From positions 1-5,418 of the forward strand of contig CAYOWC010000321.1 of NCBI GenBank assembly GCA_964407525.1: a stretch of DNA of 5,418 bases, given 5' to 3'. Positions within the stretch are counted from its first letter, which is position 1, and every line of letters starts with the position of its first letter. Below, piece after piece: positions 1-5,418 of this stretch. This stretch comes from DUZB01 sp964407525. Lineage in GTDB: Bacteria > Desulfobacterota > DSM-4660 > Desulfatiglandales > Desulfatiglandaceae. Under the pieces are notes generated by a model, which worked only from the letters and a program-made list of their open reading frames with translations, was not told the DNA's origin and did not search any database. The position numbers and the translations under genes are program-made.

Positions 1-79
1 TCTTAGTTCTAATTTCGGGAAACAGTAAGAGTCAACGGCAGACTTGACCCCATGAGACATCGCGATCTGTCAGCCGAAC

Positions 80-105
80 AAAGTATCAGGTAAAACTGAT
101 ACTTT
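80..105. repeat. Perfect 10-bp inverted repeat with 6-nt loop
   Basis: AAAGTATCAG (80-89) is exactly complementary to CTGATACTTT (96-105), separated by GTAAAA. It lies about 17 bp upstream of a promoter-like element at 122-150. It could be an operator or the terminator of a gene left of the window. No long T-run follows, which argues against a classical intrinsic terminator. The repeat is certain; its function is not. Confidence 0.6.
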
Positions 106-121
106 ATACAATGTAAATAGC

Positions 122-150
122 TTGATTGTCTTGTCATCCTGTGCTATAGA
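122..150 (+). promoter_or_regulatory. Candidate sigma70-type promoter
   Basis: TTGATT (122-127) is followed after exactly 17 bp by TATAGA (145-150), a reasonable -35/-10 pair. Transcription would start near 156-158 and reach the strong terminator at 229-272, giving an RNA of roughly 115 nt. The dense inverted repeat at 80-105 sits just upstream. This is motif matching only. Confidence 0.4.
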
Positions 151-156
151 ATGGCA

Positions 157-272
157 TAGTGTGAATACGTGACGTAAAGACGATCTTTTTCCTGTAAGGG
201 GAGGGTGGTAAATGTTCACGGATAAATAGAACCCCGTTTCTTCTACACCAGAAGAACGGGGTTCTTTGTTTT
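157..272 (+). ncRNA. Candidate small RNA or leader with a five-codon ORF
   Basis: The segment lies between the promoter-like pair at 122-150 and the intrinsic terminator at 229-272. It contains a purine-rich Shine-Dalgarno-like run (AAGGGGAGGG) before ATG 212, which opens a five-codon ORF reading MFTDK and stopping at TAG 227-229, right at the base of the terminator stem. GTGAA near 161-165 can pair with TTCAC near 215-219, so the RNA may fold. I do not recognise it as a known riboswitch or sRNA family. It could be a stand-alone sRNA, a translated leader, or the tail of a longer transcript from the left. Confidence 0.3.
229..272 (+). terminator. Strong Rho-independent terminator
   Basis: GAACCCCGTTTCTTCT (229-244) pairs with AGAAGAACGGGGTTC (250-264) with one bulged T and a five-base loop, giving a stem of about 15 bp. 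It is followed directly by TTTGTTTT (265-272). This is the standard intrinsic terminator layout on the plus strand. No recognisable protein gene precedes it in the window, so it probably ends a small RNA or a transcript entering from the left. Confidence 0.85.
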
Positions 273-322
273 GAGATCATGGCGTGGATCAGACGTAAGT
301 GAAACGAAACGGATTGCGGGTA

Positions 323-358
323 TCTGGTTTCTGGATAAAATTCATTTAATCAACCAGA
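323..358. repeat. Imperfect inverted repeat
   Basis: TCTGGTT (323-329) is complementary to AACCAGA (352-358). Inside it GGATAAA and TTTAATC can add further pairs with one bulge, leaving a small loop. A pyrimidine-rich stretch (CTTTCTTGCTT) follows, so a weak terminator is possible, but the stem is A+T-rich. A poor TTGCGG/TAAAAT promoter-like pair (314-341) overlaps it and is not called separately. Confidence 0.4.
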
Positions 359-385
359 CTTTCTTGCTTCCAAAGGATTCATGCT

Positions 386-442
386 CCTCCGGAGGATTTA
401 TCCGCCTCCGGAGGGTTTATCCGCCTCCGGCGGGTTGTTCGC
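386..442. repeat. Three tandem 19-bp repeats with palindromic core
   Basis: Units at 386-404, 405-423 and 424-442 each start with CCTCCGG(A/C)GG and continue with a T-rich spacer ending TCCG or TCGC. Units 1 and 2 differ by one base, while unit 3 is more diverged. The core CCTCCGGAGG is self-complementary, so each unit can form a small stem or units can pair with one another. The core also contains both a Shine-Dalgarno-like GGAGG and its complement. The 19-bp period is not a multiple of three, which argues against a coding repeat. Confidence 0.8.
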
Positions 443-479
443 ACTAACAATTCAAATGCCTGAATTTTAGTGCAACAAC
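434..479. repeat. Long bulged hairpin
   Basis: Starting inside the third 19-bp unit, GTTGTT, GCACTAA and AATTCA (434-454) pair with TGAATT, TTAGTGC and AACAAC (461-479) around the loop AATGCC. That makes about 19 base pairs interrupted only by two unpaired C residues on the 5' arm (440 and 448). No T-run follows, so it is not a standard terminator. It sits at the point where the N-terminus of the truncated receiver ORF should begin. Confidence 0.65.
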
Positions 480-518
480 AAAACAACAACCACATAATCA
501 GCGAAATCCGCCTGCCCT

Positions 519-890
519 GTGCAATTCCAAAGGACAGCGAAGCGTATTTCACGGGGGTGCCAAAAAAAACCTGAATTTCAACGATACATAATTACTACGA
601 GGAGAACTGTAAGGCATACCACGGAGGCTGTGGCGATCGCGGCAAAATCAGATGCGGACCTGATGATCATGAAGATCCGGTTGCCCGGCTTTGACGGCAT
701 GGAAGCGAGCCGGAGGATGAAAACGCAACGTCCGGATCTCGGGATCATTCTTTATACCGATGACGCCCCGGAGATCTACAGCAGCCGGCCCGAATATTGT
801 GCCGACGCCTGCGTTTTGCAGGATGCGCTGTTTGATGAACTCCCCCGTCTGATTCGAAATTTGAGGAAAACCAAGGAGGGAAAAAGATGA
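519..890 (+). CDS. Truncated, degenerate response-regulator receiver domain
   Basis: The 123-residue ORF (GTG start at 519) resembles a NarL/CheY-like receiver from about residue 16 onward, including DLMIMKIRLPGFDGMEASRR (48-67), the beta-4 Thr in IILYT (T80) and a CVLQD segment (98-102). Key positions are lost: the phospho-acceptor Asp is Lys52, the beta-5 switch Lys is Gln101, and the N-terminal beta-1 strand with its acidic pair is absent. The frame opens only after a stop at 495-497, so no longer start exists, and there is no convincing Shine-Dalgarno at 519. No DNA-binding domain follows. The stop overlaps the RHS start (ATGA, 887-890), suggesting translational coupling. It is most likely a pseudogene remnant or a non-phosphorylatable pseudo-receiver, and the exact start is uncertain. 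Confidence 0.6.
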   Translation: MQFQRTAKRISRGCQKKPEFQRYIITTRRTVRHTTEAVAIAAKSDADLMIMKIRLPGFDGMEASRRMKTQRPDLGIILYTDDAPEIYSSRPEYCADACVLQDALFDELPRLIRNLRKTKEGKR

Positions 891-1672
891 AAAGAATTTT
901 TATTCAATCGCGCCTGGTTCCACTGATATCCATTTTGCTGCTGTTGCTGTTTCCCCTGACAACCCTGGCAACCTCCGGGGAAGGTGAAAATGGGTCAAGC
1001 GGCGCCAACAAGACGGTCGGCAATGACCTGAAGAGCGGTGACCCAATTTATACCGGCATCGGGTCCATCGATTTTGTCCTGCCTCTGCTGGATACGGGCG
1101 GGCTCATGAATCTCTCTTTTAACTTCATGTACAACCGGGCCATTGACAACTGGTGGGGTGGCCCGAAAGACTATTTTCCTGTCCATATCGATAATATTAA
1201 TGGCCGCGCAAACTATTTCTGGTTTACCCCCTATTCCGCCGGGGCCATGTGGCATGAACCCGAAGATATCCATCTTCCCTCGGGTGATACCGTCTCCTTC
1301 AGGTTAAACGGCACGGTTTATGAACTTGATGAAGGGGATCGCTTTGATTACAAGGAAAACGGCGCCACCATAAAATATGCGGCAAAGGCGACAAGCGCTC
1401 CTGATCGCTTCTGGGTTATGGATCCGGTGCGTGAACAGGTTCTTGTGTATGAGCTTTACGAACCAGGTAAACTCCTCTATCTTATGGACCGAAACGGCAA
1501 CAAACTCTCCTATATCTATCGTGGGGATAACCGCCTTAACGAGATAGCCGATGGGCTCGGCAGAAAATTCGCTTTCACCTATGCCGATGTGGGCGGCAAA
1601 ACCTATCTTGATACGGTTTCAGACCAAACCGATCCCGCAAATCCCCGTACCATCCATCACCTTCGGCTATGA
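887..1672 (+). CDS. Secreted YD-repeat (RHS) protein, N-terminal part before frameshift
   Basis: AAGGAGGG lies six bases before ATG 887, so the start is well supported. The product opens with a Sec signal peptide: basic MKR, a hydrophobic LVPLISILLLLLFPL stretch, and probable cleavage after residue 28 (TLA|TS). Residues 45-200 resemble the domain that precedes YD repeats in large RHS proteins (GDPIYTGIGSIDFVLPLLDT, then LSFNFMYNR). The first YD-type repeats begin near residue 204 (GNKLSYIYRGDNRLNEI). Similarity ends at residue 253, where a CCCC run (1643-1646) throws the frame; the last eight residues and the stop at 1670-1672 are out of frame. The ORF starting at 1551 continues the same protein. 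Alone, this 261-residue product would be an exported fragment lacking nearly the whole repeat array. The exact function of the family member is unknown. Confidence 0.8.
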   Translation: MKRIFIQSRLVPLISILLLLLFPLTTLATSGEGENGSSGANKTVGNDLKSGDPIYTGIGSIDFVLPLLDTGGLMNLSFNFMYNRAIDNWWGGPKDYFPVHIDNINGRANYFWFTPYSAGAMWHEPEDIHLPSGDTVSFRLNGTVYELDEGDRFDYKENGATIKYAAKATSAPDRFWVMDPVREQVLVYELYEPGKLLYLMDRNGNKLSYIYRGDNRLNEIADGLGRKFAFTYADVGGKTYLDTVSDQTDPANPRTIHHLRL

Positions 1673-4600
1673 GGCCGTTGCCGCGGATATGGGAGATAAA
1701 CCCGCCCTGCGCTCCATCAGCGATGTCATGGGAAATGTTTACACCTTTCGCTGGAGTACGGTCGTCTCCGGGGGCAAGACCTATTACGACAACCTGGTCA
1801 AAGTTGAGAAGCCAAAGGGCGCCGCCTGGTTTGATGTGGAAAACACCTGGAATTATGCGAGTTATAAGAATGCACAGGGTAATTCGCGTTCCGGCATCAA
1901 GGTGGTCAGCCAGAAAGACCCGTATAACAACCAGACCACCTTCTCTTATAATAATGATCCCTACTATACCGAGGAAACCACGCCCGAAGGCGATACCCTG
2001 AAATTTTATCACGACAATGCCCACGTGCCGCCCAGCCGGTTTGATGATCAAACCGACAAATCCATGCAGTTCACCAAGGACGTCCATAATCGGGTAACAT
2101 CGGTTACCGACCGTATGGGCAACACCACCAGCGTTTTGTACCATGCGGAGACCGGGAAAATCGCCTCGATCACCAATAACAAGGGCAATATCATCACGTA
2201 TCATTATACGGCGCAAGATCAAACTTTTGCCGACCTTGACACACCGGCAAACACGGTGTCATTCACCTTTTATAACCTGACAAAGATAGACTACCCCGAC
2301 GGCACGAATATTCAATTTACTTACGATGCCAGCGGCAACATCCTGACCAGTATCGACCGCACGGGCAAGACCCGGACATACGCCTATAATGACCGGGGCC
2401 AGGTCACACAGATCACCAACCCGACAGGCGGCGTTGCCACGTTCACCTACAACGCCGATGCCACCCCGGCTTCAAGCACCGATTCCGGCACGGGCGTCAC
2501 CACATATCAATACGACGCCTACAAGCGGCTGATAAAGATCACCCATCCGGACGCAACCTTTGTGCAGATGGCCTATGACCTGAACAACCGGATGACTTCC
2601 GTTACCGATGAGCTGGGCAAAACTTACACATACGCCTATGACGCCAACGGCAACATGACCTCTGCCACAGACCCGAACAGCAAGGCATCGCAATACGCCC
2701 ACGACCTCATGGACCGGGTCAATGAGACCACCAACCGGCGGGGTAAGAAGAGCCAATTGGCCTATGACTCTATGAATCGTCTCCAATCCGTCACCGATCC
2801 CAACGGGAACAAGACCCAATATGCCTACAATTCCCGGGACTGGATGAACCAGGTTACCGATCCTGGCAGCAAGCTCTGGCAGATAGCCTACGACGATGAA
2901 GGTCTGATTTCTTCCATGACAACGCCTATGACTCGTACCACGAGTATAGGCCGTGATAAATTGGGGTTTGTCACTTCGATCACCGACCCCATGGGCAATG
3001 AAGCCACCCTTATTAGAGACACCCTGAGCCGCATTACACAAACCACCGATCCCATGAACCGGCAGACAGGCTACGGCTACGACAACCGGGGCTTTTTGAC
3101 TTCCGTCACCCTTCCGGTTGTGGGCAGCACCCAATACACATGGAACAACCTGGGACTTTTGAGTAAGATAACTGATTTCAACAACAAGGCCTGGGACTTT
3201 ACCTATACAAATATGGGAAAACTCTCAACCCTGACCGACCCGCTCAATCAAACCCTTCAGTATGCCTATGACCAGCGGGGCAGGCTCAACCAGATCACCT
3301 ATCCTGATACGACCACCCAGACCAGGACCTTAAGCGCGTCCGGGAATATAAGCCGCAAGCTCTGGTCTGACGGGCTTGATCTTCAGTTCACCTTCGACGA
3401 CCTCAATCGCCTGACGGCAAGCGAAAATATTACATTGACCTACAACGAGGTGGGACAGGTCACATCCACCGCCAATCCGTCAATATCCTTCGGGGCAACC
3501 TACGACAACGGCGGCAGAGTCGAGACCGTCGCCTACGCGGACGGCCTTTTCACCGTGACCTACACCTATGATGCCCGAAGCCTGTTGACCAAGGTCACCG
3601 ACACCCTGACCAACACCACCCTTCAATTCACCCATGACGACGACGGCAGACTCACGGGCATCACCCGTTCCAATAATCAAAACACCACATTTACCCTTGA
3701 CACGGCCTCGCGGGTCACCAAAATTCAACACGAAACCCTTGGAGAGATGGCCTACACCTACAATGCGGCAGGCGAAGTCACAAAGCTGGATTACACCCTG
3801 CCCCTTGACCCGGCCGATTACCTGACCAATGCAACGGAAAATTTTACCTTTGACGCCGCAAGCCAGGTCAGCGCCACCGGTTATGCCTATGATACCCGGG
3901 TCCGGTTGATCGCGTCGCCAAACGATTCTTTTTCCTGGGACGGGGCCACCCGCCTGACATCCACATCTAATGCGACTATGACCTACAATGGCCTGAACGA
4001 TCTTTCCACCCGCACGGAATCAGGCCAGACCACCCGCTATTATTACAACTACGCCCTGGGTCTCCATCCCATTATTGCGGAAAGGGATGAGACCGGGAAC
4101 CAGTGGAAAAGGTTCTATGTCCTGACGCCGAGGGGAACGCTTCTCTATATGATCGATGCCGTAGACAACAACAAGGTCTATTGTTATCACTTTGACAAAA
4201 CCGGCAATACCCTCTTTTTGACCGATGCCGCCGGAACCATCACCGACAAATACGCCTACACGCCCTACGGCAAACTCCTGGCCCATGAGGGGAGCAATAC
4301 CCAGCCCTTCACCTTTGTCGGGGCCTGGCAGATTCGCAGGGAGGGGAGTGGCCTTTATCAGATGCGGGCCCGGTATTATGATGCGGTTACTGTCCGGTTT
4401 GTTTCACGGGAGCCGTTGTGGCCGAGGATTGGTAAGCCCGGGGCACTGAATCCTTATCAGTATGCAGCTAAAAATCCGGTTAAATTTGTCGATGTTACGG
4501 GGGCTGACAGTGGTGATGCCCCGGATAATGACATGTGGGAATATTCTGACAACAATGACGGGTGGAAGGATGTTGACGATGTTAAAGACCACGTAGAACA

Positions 4601-5087
4601 GCTTCAAAATGCAGAGGATAATCTCCGATTGTCTGAGGAACTACGTAATAACCCAGACAAAGGGTATGATTGGCAGAGGGACTATAATAGGCAAGCTATC
4701 AAAAGAATAAAAAAGGTCATTAAACAGCTCAAACAAGATCTTGGAAGAGAAAAAGCAAAGGACAAAGATAAATTTATTGTAATCGACGGCTTCAGGGACA
4801 AGACGACACATTCCGTAATAGAGGGCATGATAGAAGGTAGGGGATCGTCTACTTACTTCCCAGGTGAAGGCAGTGATGATGTCCCGGATAATGACCTGCA
4901 TGAATGGGCTGAAGGCAATGACGGCTGGTTGGAGCTTGCTGACCCGCAAGTAAAAAAGCACATCGGTAAACGCGAAGCGATAAAGAAAGTTCCCGCCCTG
5001 CTCAACGTCAAGGTGAAACCCAGCTTCGATTGGACAGGCTCGACTCCGACGTTGAAACAACAACAGTTTCATTTGGCGCCTCATTAA
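1551..5087 (+). CDS. YD-repeat (RHS) protein, main part after frameshift
   Basis: This is the continuation of the gene starting at 887. The frame is open from ATG 1551, but residues before about 1647 are not RHS-like and there is no good ribosome site, so translation probably never starts there. Deleting one C of 1643-1646 joins ...TDPANP to VPSITFGYEA and gives about 1,399 residues. Merged residues 204-1040 are an array of roughly 20-residue YD repeats (for example YAYDANGNMTSATDP). Residues 1051-1205 are the RHS-associated core, with YHFDKTGNTLFLTDAAGTIT, YAYTPYGK, GLYQMRARYYD and LNPYQYAAKNPVKFVDVTG. A 194-residue tip of unknown function follows. In the RHS/TcC family the repeats form a hollow beta-shell around or beside a variable C-terminus. 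Here the protein is expected to be exported. No catalytic motif is recognised in the tip. Either a sequencing indel or a real pseudogene is possible. Confidence 0.85.
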   Translation: MGSAENSLSPMPMWAAKPILIRFQTKPIPQIPVPSITFGYEAVAADMGDKPALRSISDVMGNVYTFRWSTVVSGGKTYYDNLVKVEKPKGAAWFDVENTWNYASYKNAQGNSRSGIKVVSQKDPYNNQTTFSYNNDPYYTEETTPEGDTLKFYHDNAHVPPSRFDDQTDKSMQFTKDVHNRVTSVTDRMGNTTSVLYHAETGKIASITNNKGNIITYHYTAQDQTFADLDTPANTVSFTFYNLTKIDYPDGTNIQFTYDASGNILTSIDRTGKTRTYAYNDRGQVTQITNPTGGVATFTYNADATPASSTDSGTGVTTYQYDAYKRLIKITHPDATFVQMAYDLNNRMTSVTDELGKTYTYAYDANGNMTSATDPNSKASQYAHDLMDRVNETTNRRGKKSQLAYDSMNRLQSVTDPNGNKTQYAYNSRDWMNQVTDPGSKLWQIAYDDEGLISSMTTPMTRTTSIGRDKLGFVTSITDPMGNEATLIRDTLSRITQTTDPMNRQTGYGYDNRGFLTSVTLPVVGSTQYTWNNLGLLSKITDFNNKAWDFTYTNMGKLSTLTDPLNQTLQYAYDQRGRLNQITYPDTTTQTRTLSASGNISRKLWSDGLDLQFTFDDLNRLTASENITLTYNEVGQVTSTANPSISFGATYDNGGRVETVAYADGLFTVTYTYDARSLLTKVTDTLTNTTLQFTHDDDGRLTGITRSNNQNTTFTLDTASRVTKIQHETLGEMAYTYNAAGEVTKLDYTLPLDPADYLTNATENFTFDAASQVSATGYAYDTRVRLIASPNDSFSWDGATRLTSTSNATMTYNGLNDLSTRTESGQTTRYYYNYALGLHPIIAERDETGNQWKRFYVLTPRGTLLYMIDAVDNNKVYCYHFDKTGNTLFLTDAAGTITDKYAYTPYGKLLAHEGSNTQPFTFVGAWQIRREGSGLYQMRARYYDAVTVRFVSREPLWPRIGKPGALNPYQYAAKNPVKFVDVTGADSGDAPDNDMWEYSDNNDGWKDVDDVKDHVEQLQNAEDNLRLSEELRNNPDKGYDWQRDYNRQAIKRIKKVIKQLKQDLGREKAKDKDKFIVIDGFRDKTTHSVIEGMIEGRGSSTYFPGEGSDDVPDNDLHEWAEGNDGWLELADPQVKKHIGKREAIKKVPALLNVKVKPSFDWTGSTPTLKQQQFHLAPH
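1643..1646 (+). other. Frameshift site in the RHS gene (CCCC run)
   Basis: Upstream reads AAT CCC CGT in the frame set by ATG 887 and reaches a stop at 1670-1672. Dropping one C gives AAT CCC GTA CCA and an uninterrupted protein to 5087. The joined sequence reads naturally across the join. A one-base insertion in a C run (biological or sequencing) explains it best; +1 slippage on CCC-C is an alternative. Confidence 0.85.
4509..4595 (+). repeat. Intragenic repeat, copy 1 (PDND...NDGW)
   Basis: This codes for S-x-D-x-PDND-xx-E-x4-NDGW-x5-D-x-VK-x-H-V. It matches copy 2 at 4872-4964 in protein and clearly also in DNA (about three quarters identical over the first 57 bases, including a shared CCCGGATAATGAC). 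The two start points are 363 bp apart, exactly 121 codons. Confidence 0.7.
4872..4964 (+). repeat. Intragenic repeat, copy 2 (PDND...NDGW)
   Basis: This copy keeps the same Ser, Asp, PDND, Glu, NDGW and VK-x-H-I/V positions as copy 1, with a two-residue insertion (PQ) before VKKHI. The A+T-rich charged segment lies between the copies. Recombination between them would remove 121 codons in frame. Confidence 0.7.
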
Positions 5088-5097
5088 CCCGGAGCCC

Positions 5098-5179
5098 GTA
5101 GGTTGGGGTGAGGTACGAACCCCAACAAACCCGTCGATTAACCCAAAAACGTTGGGGTTCGTACCTCACCCCAACCTAC
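5098..5179. repeat. Perfect 29-bp inverted repeat (REP/BIME-like palindromic unit)
   Basis: The arm at 5098-5126 is the exact reverse complement of 5151-5179, with a 24-base spacer. Each arm is itself a small hairpin: GTTGGGGT (5102-5109) pairs with ACCCCAAC (5119-5126) around GAGGTACGA. Two such units facing one another resemble the REP pairs (BIMEs) found between genes in many bacteria and often mobilised by REP-associated Y1 transposases. The unit starts 10 bp after the RHS stop and ends 14 bp before the next gene's AGGAG. The stem lacks a following T-run, so it is a repeat first and at best a transcript-stabilising or attenuating structure. Confidence 0.85.
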
Positions 5180-5207
5180 ACCAACACCTAAAAGGAGTAA
5201 CACGATC

Positions 5208-5418
5208 ATGAAAACAAAAATCACGGCTTTCCTCGCCATGGTCATGCTCTTGAGCCTGTTTGCCTCGATTCCCGCTTTTGCCGGAACCATAAACTACACC
5301 TACGACAACGCCGGCCGCTTGACTGGAACCGACTACGGAGGCAGCAAAACCATTGCCTTTACCTACTGTCTCACCCGAGGCTATTTCCCCAGTAAATCCC
5401 ACTTTACCTTCCCAACTG
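5208..5418 (+). CDS. Small secreted YD-repeat protein, partial at window end
   Basis: AAAGGAG (5191-5197) precedes ATG 5208 by 10 bases. The product begins with a clear Sec signal peptide (MKTK, a hydrophobic core, cleavage after AFA at residue 25), then one YD-repeat unit: INYTYDNAGRLTGTDYGG followed by SKTIAFTY. From 5367 the expected next repeat is replaced by unrelated residues (CLTRGYFPSKSHF...), although the frame stays open to the window edge. The gene has the same strand as the RHS gene and lies 120 bp downstream across the palindromic unit. It may be a second surface YD protein or a gene interrupted by an insertion or rearrangement at about 5367. Its length and full function cannot be judged from this fragment. 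Confidence 0.7.
   Translation, partial: MKTKITAFLAMVMLLSLFASIPAFAGTINYTYDNAGRLTGTDYGGSKTIAFTYCLTRGYFPSKSHFTFPT

Larger units (their letters stand above)
4503..5087 (+). other. Variable C-terminal tip of the RHS protein with duplicated motif
   Basis: The last 194 residues follow the RHS core end (VDVTG). The tip begins with an acidic segment, SGDAPDNDMWEYSDNNDGW (merged residues about 1208-1226), continues with a highly charged, probably helical region rich in Lys, Arg, Glu and Gln (about 1237-1290), and then repeats the acidic motif as SDDVPDNDLHEWAEGNDGW (about 1329-1347). It ends with a basic tail. In RHS proteins this position often carries a toxin or other exchangeable effector domain, but I recognise no nuclease, deaminase or protease signature. 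G+C is about 41% over 4561-4860 by hand count, against about 57% in two lines of the YD region. Confidence 0.6.

Noticed and set aside
160..220. c-di-GMP (GEMM-I) riboswitch, suggested by GACGTAAAGAC
   Set aside because: Only a fragment resembles the conserved GACGCAAAGCC. The other conserved half is missing and no downstream gene adjoins.
386..442. CRISPR array
   Set aside because: The units are directly adjacent 19-mers without spacers of constant length and different sequence.
381..470. 29-codon ORF starting ATG 381 with AAAGG upstream, running through the 19-bp repeats
   Set aside because: The repeats are not a multiple of three long, so the peptide is not periodic, and the ORF ends inside the hairpin. 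Chance is the simpler explanation.
434..479. Integron attC site
   Set aside because: It has bulged bases and a GCACTAAC/TTAGTGC pair, but lacks a proper GTTRRRY core on the 3' side. It is also short, and no cassette array or integrase is visible.
1669..2001. 110-codon plus-strand ORF in the third frame, and others at 3634-3825 and 4225-4449
   Set aside because: They overlap the YD-repeat frame entirely, are Pro/Thr/Arg-rich as expected from out-of-frame reading, and resemble no protein.
2472..3134. 220-codon minus-strand ORF inside the YD array, and similar minus-strand ORFs at 995-1273, 1575-2222, 3480-3731, 4020-4286, 4404-4607, 4641-5084 and 5166-5402
   Set aside because: They lie opposite clear RHS or YD coding sequence, and their products look low-complexity (V/G/I-rich) from antisense repeats. 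I saw no family similarity in them.
4503..5087. Assigning the RHS tip to a specific toxin class
   Set aside because: No catalytic motif could be recognised and no immunity gene follows, so a named activity would be invented.

Overview
The window is dominated by one secreted YD-repeat (RHS-type) protein gene read left to right, about 1,399 codons long once a single frameshift is repaired. Base composition is moderate (about 57% G+C in two hand-counted lines of the YD region). The style suggests a Gram-negative, perhaps a deltaproteobacterium (Desulfobacterota): NarL-like receiver remnants, big secreted YD proteins and REP-like palindromes in gaps. That assignment is an impression, not something the sequence proves.

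Layout. Positions 1-518 carry no convincing gene but are unusually rich in foldable DNA. They hold a perfect 10-bp inverted repeat, a promoter-like pair, a five-codon mini-ORF running into a strong intrinsic terminator, a further inverted repeat, three 19-bp tandem repeats with a CCTCCGGAGG-type core, and a long bulged hairpin. Positions 519-890 hold a response-regulator receiver domain that has lost its N-terminus, its phospho-acceptor Asp and its switch Lys. Its stop codon overlaps the start of the RHS gene (ATGA). Positions 887-5087 hold the RHS gene: signal peptide, N-terminal domain, a long YD-repeat array, an RHS-associated core and a 194-residue C-terminal tip. The reading frame breaks at a CCCC run (1643-1646), and removing one C joins the halves perfectly.

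The last part of the RHS gene looks different from the rest. The core motifs near 4371-4502 deviate from consensus, codon choice shifts, G+C drops to about 41% over 4561-4860, and the tip contains two copies of an acidic PDND...NDGW motif exactly 121 codons apart. No immunity-like gene follows. A perfect 29-bp inverted repeat built of two REP-like hairpins (5098-5179) fills the gap, and then a second small secreted YD-repeat gene starts at 5208 and runs off the window. Its YD similarity stops abruptly near 5367.

How the parts may work together (inference): the RHS protein would be exported and fold as a YD-repeat shell presenting or enclosing its variable tip. The receiver remnant is probably not a working regulator and may survive only as a translation-coupled leader ORF. 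The most notable points are the duplicated tip motif in foreign-looking DNA, the frameshift, and the structured upstream region with a possible small RNA.
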